Made by a program: the position numbers and the translations under genes
The notes under the pieces: generated by a model
What the model saw: only the letters and a program-made list of their open reading frames with translations
What the model was told of the DNA's origin: nothing
The model's database searches: none
DNA from: Salipiger abyssi
GTDB lineage: Bacteria; Pseudomonadota; Alphaproteobacteria; Rhodobacterales; Rhodobacteraceae
Length of the DNA: 64,000 nt
Assembly (NCBI RefSeq): GCF_017311415.1
Contig: NZ_JAEKIS010000002.1
Span: 298,099 to 362,098 of the forward strand
Direction of reading: 5' to 3'
In this document: positions 26,037 to 37,579 of the stretch, piece after piece
Layout of the letters: each line of letters opens with the position of its first letter
How positions within the stretch are numbered: position 1 is the first letter of the stretch

Positions 26037-27680
26037 TCAGGCCCGGCGTTCCGCCAGCAGCCCGCGCCAGATCGCAAAGCACATGATCAGCAGCACCACC
26101 GTGAACGGCAGACCCGTCGAGATCACCATGGATTGCAGCGAGGACAGACCGCCCGCCGAAAGCAGCAGCACGATGGCCACGGCGCCCTCGAAGATGCACC
26201 AGAACACCCGCTGCGGCACCGGCGCGTCGACCTTGCCGCCCGCCGTGATCGTGTCGATCACCAGCGAACCCGAGTCCGACGAGGTGACGAAAAACACGAT
26301 GACCAGCACGATGCCCACAATCGAAGTGATCCCGGTCAGCGGCAGCGCGTCGAGCATCTTGAAGAGCTTCAGCTCGAGCGAGGCCTCTTGCGCGGCGGTG
26401 TAGCCGTCGGCCAGCACCTGATGGATCGCCGCACCGCCGAAGATGCTCATCCACAGCACGCAGACCAGCGAGGGGATCAGCAGCACGCAGACCACGAATT
26501 CCCGCACGGTGCGCCCGCGCGACACCCGCGCGATGAACATGCCGACGAAGGGCGACCAGGAAATCCACCAGGCCCAGTAGAACGAGGTCCAGCCTTGCAT
26601 GAAGTTCACGTCCTCACGCCCGACCGGATTCGACAGCGCCGGCAGGTATTCGAGATAGGCCACCAGATAATCGACAAAACCGGTCAGCAGCGCCACGGTC
26701 GGCCCAACCAGCAGCACAAAGATCAGCAGCAGGAACGCGAGCCCCATATTGATCTCGGAGAGGATTTTCACCCCGCCGTCGAGGCCGCGCAGCACCGAAA
26801 TCAGCGCGATGGCGGTGATACAGGAGATCAGGATCACCTCGGTGGTCGAGCCCACCGGAATGCCGAACAGCTCGTTCAGGCCCGCGTTCGCCTGCGTCGC
26901 CCCGAAGCCCAGCGAGGTCGCCAGGCCGAACAGCGTCGCGAACACCGCCAGCACGTCGATGATATGGCCCCACCAGCCCCAGACGCGCTCGCCGAGCACC
27001 GGGTAGAAGGCCGAGCGGATCGTCAGCGGCAGCCCCTTGTTATAGGAGAACAGCGCAAGCGCCAGCGCCACCACCGCGTAGATCGCCCAGGGGTGCAGCC
27101 CCCAATGGAAGATCGTCGCGGCAAAGGCCAGCCGCGTCGCGCCCAGCTCGTCGCCCGCCGCGGCGCCCAGCGGCGCCCAGTCGGTGCGTACCCCGTCCTC
27201 GCCAACGGCCGTGCCACCGAAGGAGGAGGAGAAATGGCTCATCGGCTCGGACACGCCATAGAACATCAGGCCGATGCCCATGCCGGCGGCGAAGAGCATC
27301 GCGAACCAGCCCATATAGCTGTAATCCGGCGTCGCATCCGCCCCGCCGAGCCGCACCTTGCCCACCGGCGTCACGATCAGCAGCAGGCAGAAGATGACGA
27401 AGATATTGGCCGCGCCCAGAAAGAACCAGTCGAAGCCTTTGGTCACGCTGTCGAACAGCCAGCTGAAGACATTGCCCGCCTGCTCCGGCAGCGCCAGCGT
27501 GTAAAAGGTAAAGGCAATGATCGCGAGACCCGAGATCAGAAAGACCGGGTTGTGAATGTCCATCCCGAACGGGCCGATCTGGGTCTCGATATTGTCCTGA
27601 CCGATCGTGTAATCGGTGTCGATGATATCCGCCGTGCCTTCCGGCGCGGGGATACCCTGGTCGTCGCTCGTGTCACTCAT
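26037..27680 (-). CDS. BCCT family betaine/choline/carnitine transporter
   Basis: A 547-residue, 12-helix secondary transporter for trimethylammonium or related osmolytes. Family motifs are present: 'GMGIGLMFYGVSEP' (unwound TM3 region), 'FHWGLHPWAIYA' and 'WAWWISWSPFVGMFIARVSRGRTVREF' (TM8 aromatic box). The N-terminal tail is acidic and the C-terminal tail very short, so the BetP-type osmosensing tail is absent. The UspA-like gene lies 42 bases upstream on the same strand and is probably co-transcribed. Confidence 0.93.
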   Translation of the reverse strand: MSDTSDDQGIPAPEGTADIIDTDYTIGQDNIETQIGPFGMDIHNPVFLISGLAIIAFTFYTLALPEQAGNVFSWLFDSVTKGFDWFFLGAANIFVIFCLLLIVTPVGKVRLGGADATPDYSYMGWFAMLFAAGMGIGLMFYGVSEPMSHFSSSFGGTAVGEDGVRTDWAPLGAAAGDELGATRLAFAATIFHWGLHPWAIYAVVALALALFSYNKGLPLTIRSAFYPVLGERVWGWWGHIIDVLAVFATLFGLATSLGFGATQANAGLNELFGIPVGSTTEVILISCITAIALISVLRGLDGGVKILSEINMGLAFLLLIFVLLVGPTVALLTGFVDYLVAYLEYLPALSNPVGREDVNFMQGWTSFYWAWWISWSPFVGMFIARVSRGRTVREFVVCVLLIPSLVCVLWMSIFGGAAIHQVLADGYTAAQEASLELKLFKMLDALPLTGITSIVGIVLVIVFFVTSSDSGSLVIDTITAGGKVDAPVPQRVFWCIFEGAVAIVLLLSAGGLSSLQSMVISTGLPFTVVLLIMCFAIWRGLLAERRA

Positions 27681-27722
27681 GGCACGAAACTCCCTATTGT
27701 TGTTCTGTTGGTCTCGTGCGCC

Positions 27723-28136
27723 TCAGCGCACGAGCATCACCGACACATCCGCATGGGTGGCGATGCTGCCCCCGTTTGCGGGCCAGAAGCGGTCGGCGAC
27801 ATTGGGAATGTGACTTGCCATCACCACCAGATCCGCCCCGGTCTCCTTCACCGCCTTCAGCAGCGTCGGATCGAGGTCGATGCTCGGATCGTGGCTGGCA
27901 TAAGCCTTGGAGTCGGTGGCGATGCCGCGCAGCTCACCTTGCTCCGCAGCGAAGGCCGCAAGTTTCTCGCCATATTCCGCCGGTGTGCGGGCGATCGACG
28001 AAGGCTGTTCCGTGGTCACCCCCACATAGACCGCCGTCGCGCCGTAATGCGCCGCCAGATCGGCCGCGCAAAGCAGGGCTTTTTCCAGCTTTTCCGCATG
28101 GCCCAGGTCCACCGGCACCATAATACGTTCGAACAA
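27723..28136 (-). CDS. Universal stress protein (UspA family)
   Basis: A 137-residue Usp domain protein. The N-terminal 'ERIMVPVDLGHAEKLEKAL' strand-helix and the C-terminal 'GADLVVMASHIPN' ATP-loop region are typical, ending in the usual 'ADVSVMLVR'. The start chosen is TTG at 28136, because AAGGAGG stands six bases before it and it gives normal length. Longer in-frame starts add an unrelated segment. It lies upstream of the BCCT gene, an arrangement reminiscent of Usp proteins that modulate osmolyte transporters such as TeaD with TeaABC. Confidence 0.85.
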   Translation of the reverse strand: MFERIMVPVDLGHAEKLEKALLCAADLAAHYGATAVYVGVTTEQPSSIARTPAEYGEKLAAFAAEQGELRGIATDSKAYASHDPSIDLDPTLLKAVKETGADLVVMASHIPNVADRFWPANGGSIATHADVSVMLVR

Positions 28137-28475
28137 GGATCCCTCCTTTTCCTGTACCGCCGGGTTCGTCCCGGCACGTTCTTCAGGCAAAGACCGGCTT
28201 CCGGCAAAGAAAGATGCGGGGCTGGCCCGCGCAAGAACCGGGCCTTCGCCCTGTCTGTCCTGCGCGGCCTCAGTCACCCCGCATTAACACAAAGCTAACG
28301 CGAAAGTGAGGGGAGGTGCAAACCGACGCGCCGGTAAAACGCTCGAAAACGACATTTCGGCGTCGGTAAAACCAAATTTTCGCAGAGGGTTGCGACGCAT
28401 TCCGCTCAGAAAGCGTCGCTTTTGGGCGATGCATCGGCTCGACAAAAAACCGGTGTCTGCCCGGTTCCGCGCCAT
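28137..28475. other. Intergenic region upstream of usp-BCCT with tandem direct repeats
   Basis: This 339-bp gap has no convincing gene. It holds two copies of CGYCGGTAAAAC (28329-28340 and 28361-28372) whose starts are 32 bases apart, close to three helical turns, in an AT-richer patch. They may be operator sites for the usp-BCCT transcript. Confidence 0.4.
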
Positions 28476-28991
28476 TCAGAGCCAGGGGCCCGCTTCCGGC
28501 ATGAAGGCCAGATCGCTCGTCCAGCCGACGCCGCCCGCTGCCGTCACCATCGCATGCACCTGCCCCCGGTGATGGGTCTGGTGATTGAACATATGCGCCA
28601 CGCATAGCCCCAGCGGCTTAACCTGCTCGCGCCCGGTGGCGCCGGAATACCAGCGCAGATCGCCCTTGAGGTCGAGCGATCCCAGCGCCTCGGCCCAGAG
28701 GATCAGGCGCGAATCCACCCGGAACCGCTCGGCGCTCCAGACCGAAAGGGTCGGCGTCATCTCGACACTCTGCGCAATCCCGCCCTCGGGCGCCGGCCAG
28801 TTGGCGAAACGGCTCATCCAGATCCGGTCGCCCCAAAGCAGATGGTTCACCGTGGCGAAGATCGAGCCGAAAAACGCTCCGCGCTCGGCGCGCAGCTCTG
28901 CCTCGGGCAAGGTTTCGAGCGCGTCCTTCATCTGACGGTTCTGCCAGGCGTTGAAGCGCGCCAGGCTCAGCGCAAGATCAGGGCTCAGCAT
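28476..28991 (-). CDS. DinB family protein
   Basis: A 171-residue four-helix-bundle protein of the DinB/YfiT superfamily, members of which are metal-dependent thiol transferases or of unknown function. The likely metal histidines are in 'FATVNHLLWGDRIW' and 'HMFNHQTHHRGQVHAM', which give the family His triad. The ATG at 28991 gives the usual length; the longer frame upstream has no similarity. It stands upstream of nothing obvious and may be monocistronic. Confidence 0.85.
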   Translation of the reverse strand: MLSPDLALSLARFNAWQNRQMKDALETLPEAELRAERGAFFGSIFATVNHLLWGDRIWMSRFANWPAPEGGIAQSVEMTPTLSVWSAERFRVDSRLILWAEALGSLDLKGDLRWYSGATGREQVKPLGLCVAHMFNHQTHHRGQVHAMVTAAGGVGWTSDLAFMPEAGPWL

Positions 28992-29177
28992 CGGTTCCGG
29001 CTCCGGTGGTTCGCGGCGCAACGCCCCGCGCAGCGGCGTGGCCCTGGACATCCAATCGTCTGGTACTGAAGCGGAAACCCCATCGCTCTGCAAGCGTCCT
29101 GGCCCCGAGCACCTCTCGGCGGAGCACGCGCGCCGCTTTGTGCGCCAGCCCCCCGGCATGCCGCGCGGGGGCGGCTA

Positions 29178-29666
29178 TCACGCGTCGCCGGCCCGCAGCC
29201 GCCCCGCGACGCGGCGCAGCAGGGCGTTGACGATCACCTTATGCGCAAACCCGACCGGCAGCATATAGGCCCGTCCGAAGAGATTGTGCGTCACCACCGA
29301 CGAGGTGACCGTCAGGCACGCGCCGCTCGTGGTGATCGTGGTCATCACGTCGAGATGCCGGTCGCGCTCGGTCAGCACCAGCGCCTCATCAGAGACATGT
29401 TCGACCAGAAAGAAATCCAGCCGGTCCCCTACCTGCACGGTCTGCGCCTGCCGACCGGAAAACCCGCCGATCCGCTTCACGCCGAACCGCGCGGAGATCG
29501 CATCGCGCAGCGCAAAGGCCGTCCGCATCACCGGCAGTGGCTCTGCGACCATAAGGTTCCACGCCTCGACCGCAGTGAGCGGATGCGGCAGCGCCAGCAC
29601 ACGCGTGTCATGATAGTCGAGCTCCTCGGGCGGCCGCAGCAGATGGGTGTCCCCGTGCAGGATCAT
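29178..29666 (-). CDS. DUF2867 domain-containing protein
   Basis: A 162-residue protein resembling the DUF2867 family: 'AVEAWNLMVAEPLPVMRTAFALRDAIS', 'VGDRLDFFLVEHVSDEALVLTERDRHLDV' and 'THNLFGRAYMLPVGFAHKVIVNALLRR'. No catalytic residues are obvious; the beta-rich central part suggests a lipocalin- or START-like small-molecule pocket, which is inference. The ATG at 29666 follows GGAAGGAAAGACC. It is 186 bases upstream of dinB on the same strand. Confidence 0.75.
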   Translation of the reverse strand: MILHGDTHLLRPPEELDYHDTRVLALPHPLTAVEAWNLMVAEPLPVMRTAFALRDAISARFGVKRIGGFSGRQAQTVQVGDRLDFFLVEHVSDEALVLTERDRHLDVMTTITTSGACLTVTSSVVTHNLFGRAYMLPVGFAHKVIVNALLRRVAGRLRAGDA

Positions 29667-29892
29667 GGTCTTTCCTTCCCTCGCCGCAACGCGCGCAATG
29701 CCCGCGCCAGACGCTAGCCGGGGCCGCCCGGCGGCGACATGCGACACGCTGCCCGACGTGGCGGCATCGGCGCGGGCTTACGCATTATTGGGTATTCACA
29801 GCCGATCACGGCTCCGTTAGCGTCCGAACACTGGCAGGCCCCGGCCCGCCACGCGCCCTTGGGAGGGGGCGCTCATCAGGGAGGAGACCAAA

Positions 29893-30954
29893 ATGAAAAC
29901 GACCCTCGCGGCGGCCGTTGCCGCTTCGTTCGCCATGTCGGGCGCCGCCTCGGCACAGGAGCTGTTCGAAATGACCAGCGGCTATGCGAACAACCTGCCG
30001 ATCCTCGGCACCGCATCCGTCAATTTCGTCGAAAAGATCAACTCGATCTCCACCGAAGTGGAATTCGAGCATTTCAACCCCGGCGAGCTGGTGCCGGCGC
30101 TGGAGATGCTGGATGCCACCTCGAACGGGTCTGTCGATGCCGCCTATTCGACCTCCGGCTACTGGCAGGGCAAGATGAACGCCGCCGGGCTCTTTGCCGC
30201 CGTGCCCTTCGGCCCCGAGCCCGGCGAGATGCTGGCGTGGATGCTCTACGACGACGGCATGAAGTACTTCCAGCAGATGTACGATGACAACGGCTACAAC
30301 GTGAAGGTCATCCTCTGCGGCATGTACGCGCCCGAGACCTCCGGCTGGTTCAAGAAAGAGATCAACTCGATGGACGATCTCAAGGGGCTCAACATGCGCT
30401 TCTTCGGGCTCGGCGCCGAAGTCATGGCCAAGCTGGGCGTCTCGACCTCGCTTCTGGCGGGCGGCGACATCTTCCCGGCGCTGGAGCGCGGCGCCATCGA
30501 CGCGACCGAATTTTCGATGCCGCTGGTCGATGCCAATCTCGGCTTCTACAACATCGCGAAATACAACTACTTCCCCGGCTGGCATCAGCCCTCGACCATG
30601 TTCGAGCTGCTGATCAACAAGGACAAGTGGGAAGACCTGGACGAGACCGCCCAGAACCAGATCGAGATTGCCTGCATGGCCAACCTCGCCGACAACTTCG
30701 CCGAGGGCGAGGCCAAGAACTTCCCGGCGATGAAGGAAAACGTCGAGGAACACGGCGTGCAGATCAAGAACTGGAACGAAGAGCAGCTTCAGCAGTTCGA
30801 GCGCGCCTGGCTGGAAGTGGCCGACGAGCTGGCGGCGGAAGACGAGTTCTTCGCCGAAGTCTGGGCCGATCTTCAGGAATTCCGCGAGGGCTACAAGCTC
30901 TGGGGCAACAATATCTACCTGCCGCGCCCCTATCTCTCGGTCGCCGGACAGTAA
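29893..30954 (+). CDS. TRAP transporter solute-binding protein, TakP/DctP family
   Basis: A 353-residue periplasmic binding protein with a Sec signal peptide (cleavage after 'SGAASA'). Family landmarks are 'LAGGDIFPALERGAIDATEFSMPLVD' and 'YNYFPGWHQPSTMFELLINKDKW'. The latter matches the TakP branch, which binds 2-oxo acids or other carboxylates. The ribosome binding site is GGGAGGAGACC. It is first in a P-Q-M operon with the two membrane subunits; a hairpin after it may keep the binding protein in excess. Confidence 0.92.
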   Translation: MKTTLAAAVAASFAMSGAASAQELFEMTSGYANNLPILGTASVNFVEKINSISTEVEFEHFNPGELVPALEMLDATSNGSVDAAYSTSGYWQGKMNAAGLFAAVPFGPEPGEMLAWMLYDDGMKYFQQMYDDNGYNVKVILCGMYAPETSGWFKKEINSMDDLKGLNMRFFGLGAEVMAKLGVSTSLLAGGDIFPALERGAIDATEFSMPLVDANLGFYNIAKYNYFPGWHQPSTMFELLINKDKWEDLDETAQNQIEIACMANLADNFAEGEAKNFPAMKENVEEHGVQIKNWNEEQLQQFERAWLEVADELAAEDEFFAEVWADLQEFREGYKLWGNNIYLPRPYLSVAGQ

Positions 30955-30976
30955 GCCGCCGCGACGCTGACACCGG

Positions 30977-31004
30977 CCGGGGCGGCGCGTCCGCCCCGGT
31001 TTCT
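30977..31004 (+). terminator. Intercistronic hairpin between TRAP binding protein and membrane subunits
   Basis: A nine-bp GC stem (30977-30985 with 30991-30999, loop CGCGT) followed by TTTCTT. It probably acts as a partial terminator or mRNA stabiliser, favouring the binding protein over DctQM. Confidence 0.55.
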
Positions 31005-31030
31005 TGACTTGCGCGAGGGAGGCAGGCGCG

Positions 31031-31828
31031 ATGGCCGAGCAACACGAGGTCGTTGCCGCGATTTCCGATCCGGGAGAGATCGGGCGGAACGAGCAGAATC
31101 GCGGCGACCGGGCCGTCATCCGGATCTCCAACCTGGCCGCCTGGCTGTTTCCGATCCTGATGGTGGCGATCTGCGCGCAGGTGGTGCTGCGGCAGGCCGG
31201 GCACAATCAGGCCTGGCTCGACGATCTGCAATGGTGGCTTTACGGCGCCGCCGTGCTGATGGGGATCGGCTATGCGGTCACCACCAACAGCCATGTGCGG
31301 GTGGATATCTTCTACGACAATTTCGCGCAGAGAAAGCGCATCGTCACCGATATCTTTGCGCTGGTCTGGCTGTTTTTGCCCTTCATCATCCTGTGCTGGG
31401 ATGTGACGCTCGATTACGCGCTGACCTCGATCCGCGCCGATGAGGGATCCGACAGCCCCAACGGGCTGCACAAGCTCTGGCTGCTCAAGAGCTTCATGAA
31501 TGTGAGCTTTGTCTTCATCGCTGTCGCGGTCTGGTCGACCTATGTGCGGCTGCTGTCGAAACTGACCGCACCCTTACTCTGGAAACAGATGCTTTTCGCA
31601 TTTCCCTCCGTTGCTTACGCCATCAATCTCACGTTCTACTATAGCTGCTTCGGCATCCTTTACGCCACCCGCGACCCGGAGATGAGCGCCCGCGATGTCG
31701 GTCGGCTGCCGATCTTTGGCGAACTGGAATTCGGCCAGCACGAGATGCGCTGGACGGTGCTTGCGGCGCTGGTCCTGACCGTCGCCGCCATCGTGATCGC
31801 GCGGCTTTTCGCCCGCAAGGAGGCCTGA
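31031..31828 (+). CDS. TRAP transporter small permease subunit (DctQ)
   Basis: A 265-residue membrane protein, longer than a minimal DctQ but usual for the TakQ-type group. Hydrophobic helices are visible at 'AAWLFPILMVAICAQVVL', 'WWLYGAAVLMGIGYAV', 'FALVWLFLPFIILCW', 'VSFVFIAVAVWSTYV' and near the C-terminus. 'SHVRVDIFYDNF' is the DctQ signature region. The ATG at 31031 follows GGGAGG; one base separates its stop from the dctM start. Confidence 0.9.
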   Translation: MAEQHEVVAAISDPGEIGRNEQNRGDRAVIRISNLAAWLFPILMVAICAQVVLRQAGHNQAWLDDLQWWLYGAAVLMGIGYAVTTNSHVRVDIFYDNFAQRKRIVTDIFALVWLFLPFIILCWDVTLDYALTSIRADEGSDSPNGLHKLWLLKSFMNVSFVFIAVAVWSTYVRLLSKLTAPLLWKQMLFAFPSVAYAINLTFYYSCFGILYATRDPEMSARDVGRLPIFGELEFGQHEMRWTVLAALVLTVAAIVIARLFARKEA

Positions 31829-31829
31829 G

Positions 31830-33257
31830 ATGGAGTGGCTCACGGTCAATGAGATCGCCGTGGCGGCGATGTTCGCCACCTTCATCTGGCTGCTCTTTCG
31901 CGGCGTTCCGGTGGCCTTCGCGCTGGTCGGCGTCAGCCTGATCTTTGTGCTGGTGGCCGAGATCGCGCTCGATCCCTATCGCAATGTCTTCAAGGGCATC
32001 ATCGAGTTCGACCGCACCGGCATCGATTACCGTAAGTTGCAGGCGCTCTCGGGCCGGATATTCGGCAACACGATCAAGAACCCTGTGCTCGTGGCGCTGC
32101 CGATGTTCATCTATATGGGGCTGATGCTGGATCAGTCCGGCGTGGCGCAGCGCATGATGCATGCGATGCAAAAGCTCTTCGGCTCCCTGCGCGGCGGGCT
32201 GTCGCTGACCGTCATGCTGATCGGCATCATCCTCGCGGCCTCTACCGGCGTGATCGGCGCCTCGGTCACGCTGCTCGGCGTCATGGCCCTGCCCGCGATG
32301 ATGGCGCAGAACTACTCCAAGCCCATCGCCACCGGCACCATCGCCAGCGCCGGCACGCTGGGCATTCTCATCCCGCCTTCGATCATGCTTGTGATCATGT
32401 CCGACCAGCTGGCGATTTCGCTGGGCGATCTGTTCATGGGGGCGCTGTTTCCCGGGCTGATCCTGGGGGCGCTCTATATCGTCTTCATCGTGATCTACGG
32501 GTTCATCTCGCCCGACGCGATGCCCGCGCCGGAACGCGCCGAGCGTGTCGGCTGGGCGGAGCTGCGCGAGGTGCTGGTGGCGGTGGTGCCGCCGATGTTC
32601 CTGATCCTGCTGGTGCTGGGCTCGATCTTTGTGGGGCTGGCGACGCCGACCGAGGCCTCGGGGCTCGGCGCCATGGGCGCGACGCTGCTGGCGGTCTTTG
32701 CCCGAAAGCTGAACTGGAAGGTATTCCGCGAGGTGGCGCGCTCGACGCTGAACACCTCCGGTTACATCGTGGGGATCTTTCTGGCGGCGAATTTCTTCGC
32801 CTATGTGCTGCGGCGCTATGGTGGCGACGAGATCGTGCAGACCCTGGTGCTGTCGGCCTTCGACAACCCCTATCTGACGGTGAGTTTCATCCTGTTCATC
32901 GTGTTTTGCCTGGGCTTTCTGCTCGACTGGATCGAGATCACCATAATCATCATGCCGCTGATGCTGCCGATCATTCAGGGGCTGGAGCTGGCGGTGCCGG
33001 GCTTCGATCAGGTGCGCGACCCGCAGGTGGTGTGGTTCGCCATTCTGGTGGCGGTGACCTTGCAGACCTCGTTCCTGACGCCGCCGGTGGGCTTCGCGCT
33101 GTTTTACCTCAAGGGCGTCTGCCCGCCGGGCGTGTCGCTGGCGCATATCTATCGCGGCATCATCCCCTTTGTGCTGTTGCAGCTGCTGGGGCTGTTTATC
33201 GTGTTCGAGTTCCCGGCTCTGACGACCTGGCTGCCGTCGGTGGCCTATGGGGATTGA
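31830..33257 (+). CDS. TRAP transporter large permease subunit (DctM)
   Basis: A 475-residue, about 12-helix permease that carries the sodium-coupled substrate translocation path. Typical DctM segments are present: 'VALPMFIYMGLMLDQSG', 'GILIPPSIMLVIMSDQLAISLGDLF', 'GLATPTEASGLGAMGA' and 'LQTSFLTPPVGFALFYLKG'. It is complete and ends the P-Q-M operon. A MITE-like element follows 13 bases after the stop. Confidence 0.94.
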   Translation: MEWLTVNEIAVAAMFATFIWLLFRGVPVAFALVGVSLIFVLVAEIALDPYRNVFKGIIEFDRTGIDYRKLQALSGRIFGNTIKNPVLVALPMFIYMGLMLDQSGVAQRMMHAMQKLFGSLRGGLSLTVMLIGIILAASTGVIGASVTLLGVMALPAMMAQNYSKPIATGTIASAGTLGILIPPSIMLVIMSDQLAISLGDLFMGALFPGLILGALYIVFIVIYGFISPDAMPAPERAERVGWAELREVLVAVVPPMFLILLVLGSIFVGLATPTEASGLGAMGATLLAVFARKLNWKVFREVARSTLNTSGYIVGIFLAANFFAYVLRRYGGDEIVQTLVLSAFDNPYLTVSFILFIVFCLGFLLDWIEITIIIMPLMLPIIQGLELAVPGFDQVRDPQVVWFAILVAVTLQTSFLTPPVGFALFYLKGVCPPGVSLAHIYRGIIPFVLLQLLGLFIVFEFPALTTWLPSVAYGD

Positions 33258-33270
33258 GCCTGGCCAGTGC

Positions 33271-33506
33271 GGTGGGCAGATTGCCCACCCTACGGGGTGT
33301 GAACGCGCCGCGCTGTCGCCGGCCCGTGTGCTGGCGGCCCGGCACCCGAACCTCTCGATTTATCCCGGCCAAGTCCGAATGACCTCATCAGGCGGCTCTA
33401 ACGTCACAAAATCGCCAGCCCGCCCGGACGGGCCGGCGATGGCGCGGCGGCCTTCGGCCTTGTTCCGCGCCCGGGCACCGTTCGTAGGGTGGGCAATCTG
33501 CCCACC
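33271..33506 (+). repeat. MITE-like element, copy B (about 236 bp)
   Basis: Inverted ends lie at 33271-33293 and 33484-33506 and match each other exactly as reverse complements of the GTAGGGTGGGCA type. The interior aligns with copy A at 16293-16538, with blocks of identity broken by small gaps. No gene lies inside. It sits between convergent dctM and nnr. Confidence 0.78.
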
Positions 33507-33517
33507 GCACCTGTCGC

Positions 33518-35619
<2,102 letters not shown>

Positions 35620-35680
35620 GCGGCCGCACGCAACCAACCGGACCCAAAAAAGTATCACGTCACAGAAAGGGAAGAAGGGA

Positions 35681-37087
35681 ATGAGCATCAAGGACGTTCT
35701 CGAATTGATGAAGAGCGAGGAGGTCGCATATGTCGACATCCGCTTCACCGATCCGCGCGGCAAGCTCCAGCACGTAACGGTCATCGCCGACGAGGTCGAT
35801 GAGGACTTCCTCGAGGAAGGCTTCATGTTCGACGGCTCGTCCATTGCCGGCTGGAAGTCGATCGAAGCGTCGGACATGAAACTGATGCCCGATACCGAAA
35901 GCGTTTATATCGACCCGTTCTATGCCGAGAAAACCCTCTGCATTCACTGCTCGGTGGTCGAGCCCGACACCGGCGAACCCTATGAGCGCGACCCGCGCGG
36001 CACCGCGCAGAAGGCCGAGGCCTACCTGATCTCCTCGGGCATCGGCGACTCCGCCTTCATGGGTCCGGAAGCGGAATTCTTCCTGTTCGACGACGTGAAA
36101 TACTCCGTTGCGATGAACAAGGTGTCCTATGAGGTCGACGCGCTCGACGCGGCCTGGAACACCGACACCGAATACGAGATGGGCAACACCGGCCACCGTC
36201 CGGGCGTCAAGGGCGGCTATTTCCCGGTCAACCCGGTGGACGACGCGCAGGATCTGCGTTCCGAGATGCTCTCGACCATGAAGCGTATCGGCATGAAAGT
36301 CGACAAACACCACCACGAGGTGGCGTCCTGCCAGCATGAGCTGGGTCTGATCTTCGGCACCGTCACCAAGCAGGCGGACGAGCTTCAGAAATACAAGTAC
36401 ATCATTCACAACGTGGCGCAGGCCTATGGCAAATCGGCAACCTTCATGCCGAAGCCCATCGCCGGCGACAACGGCACCGGCATGCACGTCAACATGTCGA
36501 TCTGGAAAGACGGCAAGCCGCTCTTTGCGGGCGACAAATACGCCGATCTGAGCCAGGAAGCGCTGTATTTCATCGGCGGCCTGCTGACCCACGCCAAGGC
36601 GCTGAACGCCTTCACCAACCCCTCGACCAACTCCTACAAGCGTCTGGTCCCGGGTTTCGAAGCGCCCGTTCTGCGTGCCTATTCGGCCCGCAACCGCTCC
36701 GGCTGCGTGCGAATCCCGTGGGCGGAATCGCCCAAGGCCAAGCGTGTGGAAGCCCGCTTCCCCGACCCCTCGGCAAACCCGTATCTGTGCTTCTCGGCGC
36801 TCCTGATGGCCGGCCTCGACGGCATCAAGAACAAGATCGATCCGGGCGAAGCCATGGACAAGAACCTCTACGATCTGCCGCCGGAAGAGCTCGAAGGCAT
36901 CCCGACGGTCTGCGGCTCGCTGCGTGAAGCGCTCGACGAGCTGAAGGCCGACATGGACTTCCTGCTCGCAGGCGACGTGTTCACCAAAGACCAGATCGAA
37001 GGCTATATCGACCTGAAGATGGAAGAGCTCGAGCAATACGAGATGACCCCGCACCCGGTCGAGTTCAAGCTGTATTACAGCTGCTGA
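35681..37087 (+). CDS. glnA: Glutamine synthetase type I
   Basis: A 468-residue dodecameric enzyme that makes glutamine from glutamate, ammonia and ATP. Visible motifs are '[10 protein letters not shown]', the ATP/ammonia-site '[16 protein letters not shown]', '[17 protein letters not shown]' and the adenylylation loop '[12 protein letters not shown]' with its Tyr. This makes it a GlnE-regulated GSI-beta type. A GAAAGGGAAGAAGGGA ribosome binding site precedes it. It forms the classic glnB-glnA operon and ends in a strong terminator. Confidence 0.97.
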   Translation: MSIKDVLELMKSEEVAYVDIRFTDPRGKLQHVTVIADEVDEDFLEEGFMFDGSSIAGWKSIEASDMKLMPDTESVYIDPFYAEKTLCIHCSVVEPDTGEPYERDPRGTAQKAEAYLISSGIGDSAFMGPEAEFFLFDDVKYSVAMNKVSYEVDALDAAWNTDTEYEMGNTGHRPGVKGGYFPVNPVDDAQDLRSEMLSTMKRIGMKVDKHHHEVASCQHELGLIFGTVTKQADELQKYKYIIHNVAQAYGKSATFMPKPIAGDNGTGMHVNMSIWKDGKPLFAGDKYADLSQEALYFIGGLLTHAKALNAFTNPSTNSYKRLVPGFEAPVLRAYSARNRSGCVRIPWAESPKAKRVEARFPDPSANPYLCFSALLMAGLDGIKNKIDPGEAMDKNLYDLPPEELEGIPTVCGSLREALDELKADMDFLLAGDVFTKDQIEGYIDLKMEELEQYEMTPHPVEFKLYYSC

Positions 37088-37579
37088 TCCAACGGTCCGA
37101 CAGGGATCGAAAGGGCGCCCCTCGGGGCGCCCTTTTTCGTTTCACCGTGTTGCGAATCCGATGCGCAATCGCCTCAAAACGAGGAAATCCGCACGGAATC
37201 GTGTAATGTTTTCAAGACAATTATCGCCCTTTGGGCATCGGTTCCGGAAATCGTCAGATACTGTTTCCACCGACGCACCACCGCCGCAGCGGGGCTATAA
37301 AAGGTGGCCTCTAATTTCGTGTCAGATTTCGCCCCTGCATGACGCGAAATAGCATCAATACTGCTCATTTCGCCCTGTGAATAGGGCAACAGATGAACAA
37401 CCGGCCCGGGAATATGGCGGTTTCGACATAATTTCAGGTGATATCGCCGCTTTACGCCGCAGAACGACGGAATTGGGGCAAACCCGGCACAGGGACATCT
37501 CATCCCGACCAGAATCTTTCCCCAATTCCCGGAGAGGTTGTTCTTAACGAAATGTAAAACCAAGTTGAGGAGCCGGAGA
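37088..37579. other. Long AT-richer leader region after glnA
   Basis: A 492-bp gap without a recognisable gene. After the glnA terminator it is less GC-rich than its surroundings. It includes a perfect 10-bp inverted repeat GGAATTGGGG (37469-37478) with CCCCAATTCC (37520-37529), 41 bases apart. The region probably holds the promoter and long 5' leader of the next gene. Confidence 0.4.
37111..37137 (+). terminator. Intrinsic terminator of glnBA
   Basis: An 11-bp stem (37111-37121 with 37124-37134) with GC-rich core, ending in TTTTT. It starts 24 bases after the glnA stop. Confidence 0.88.
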
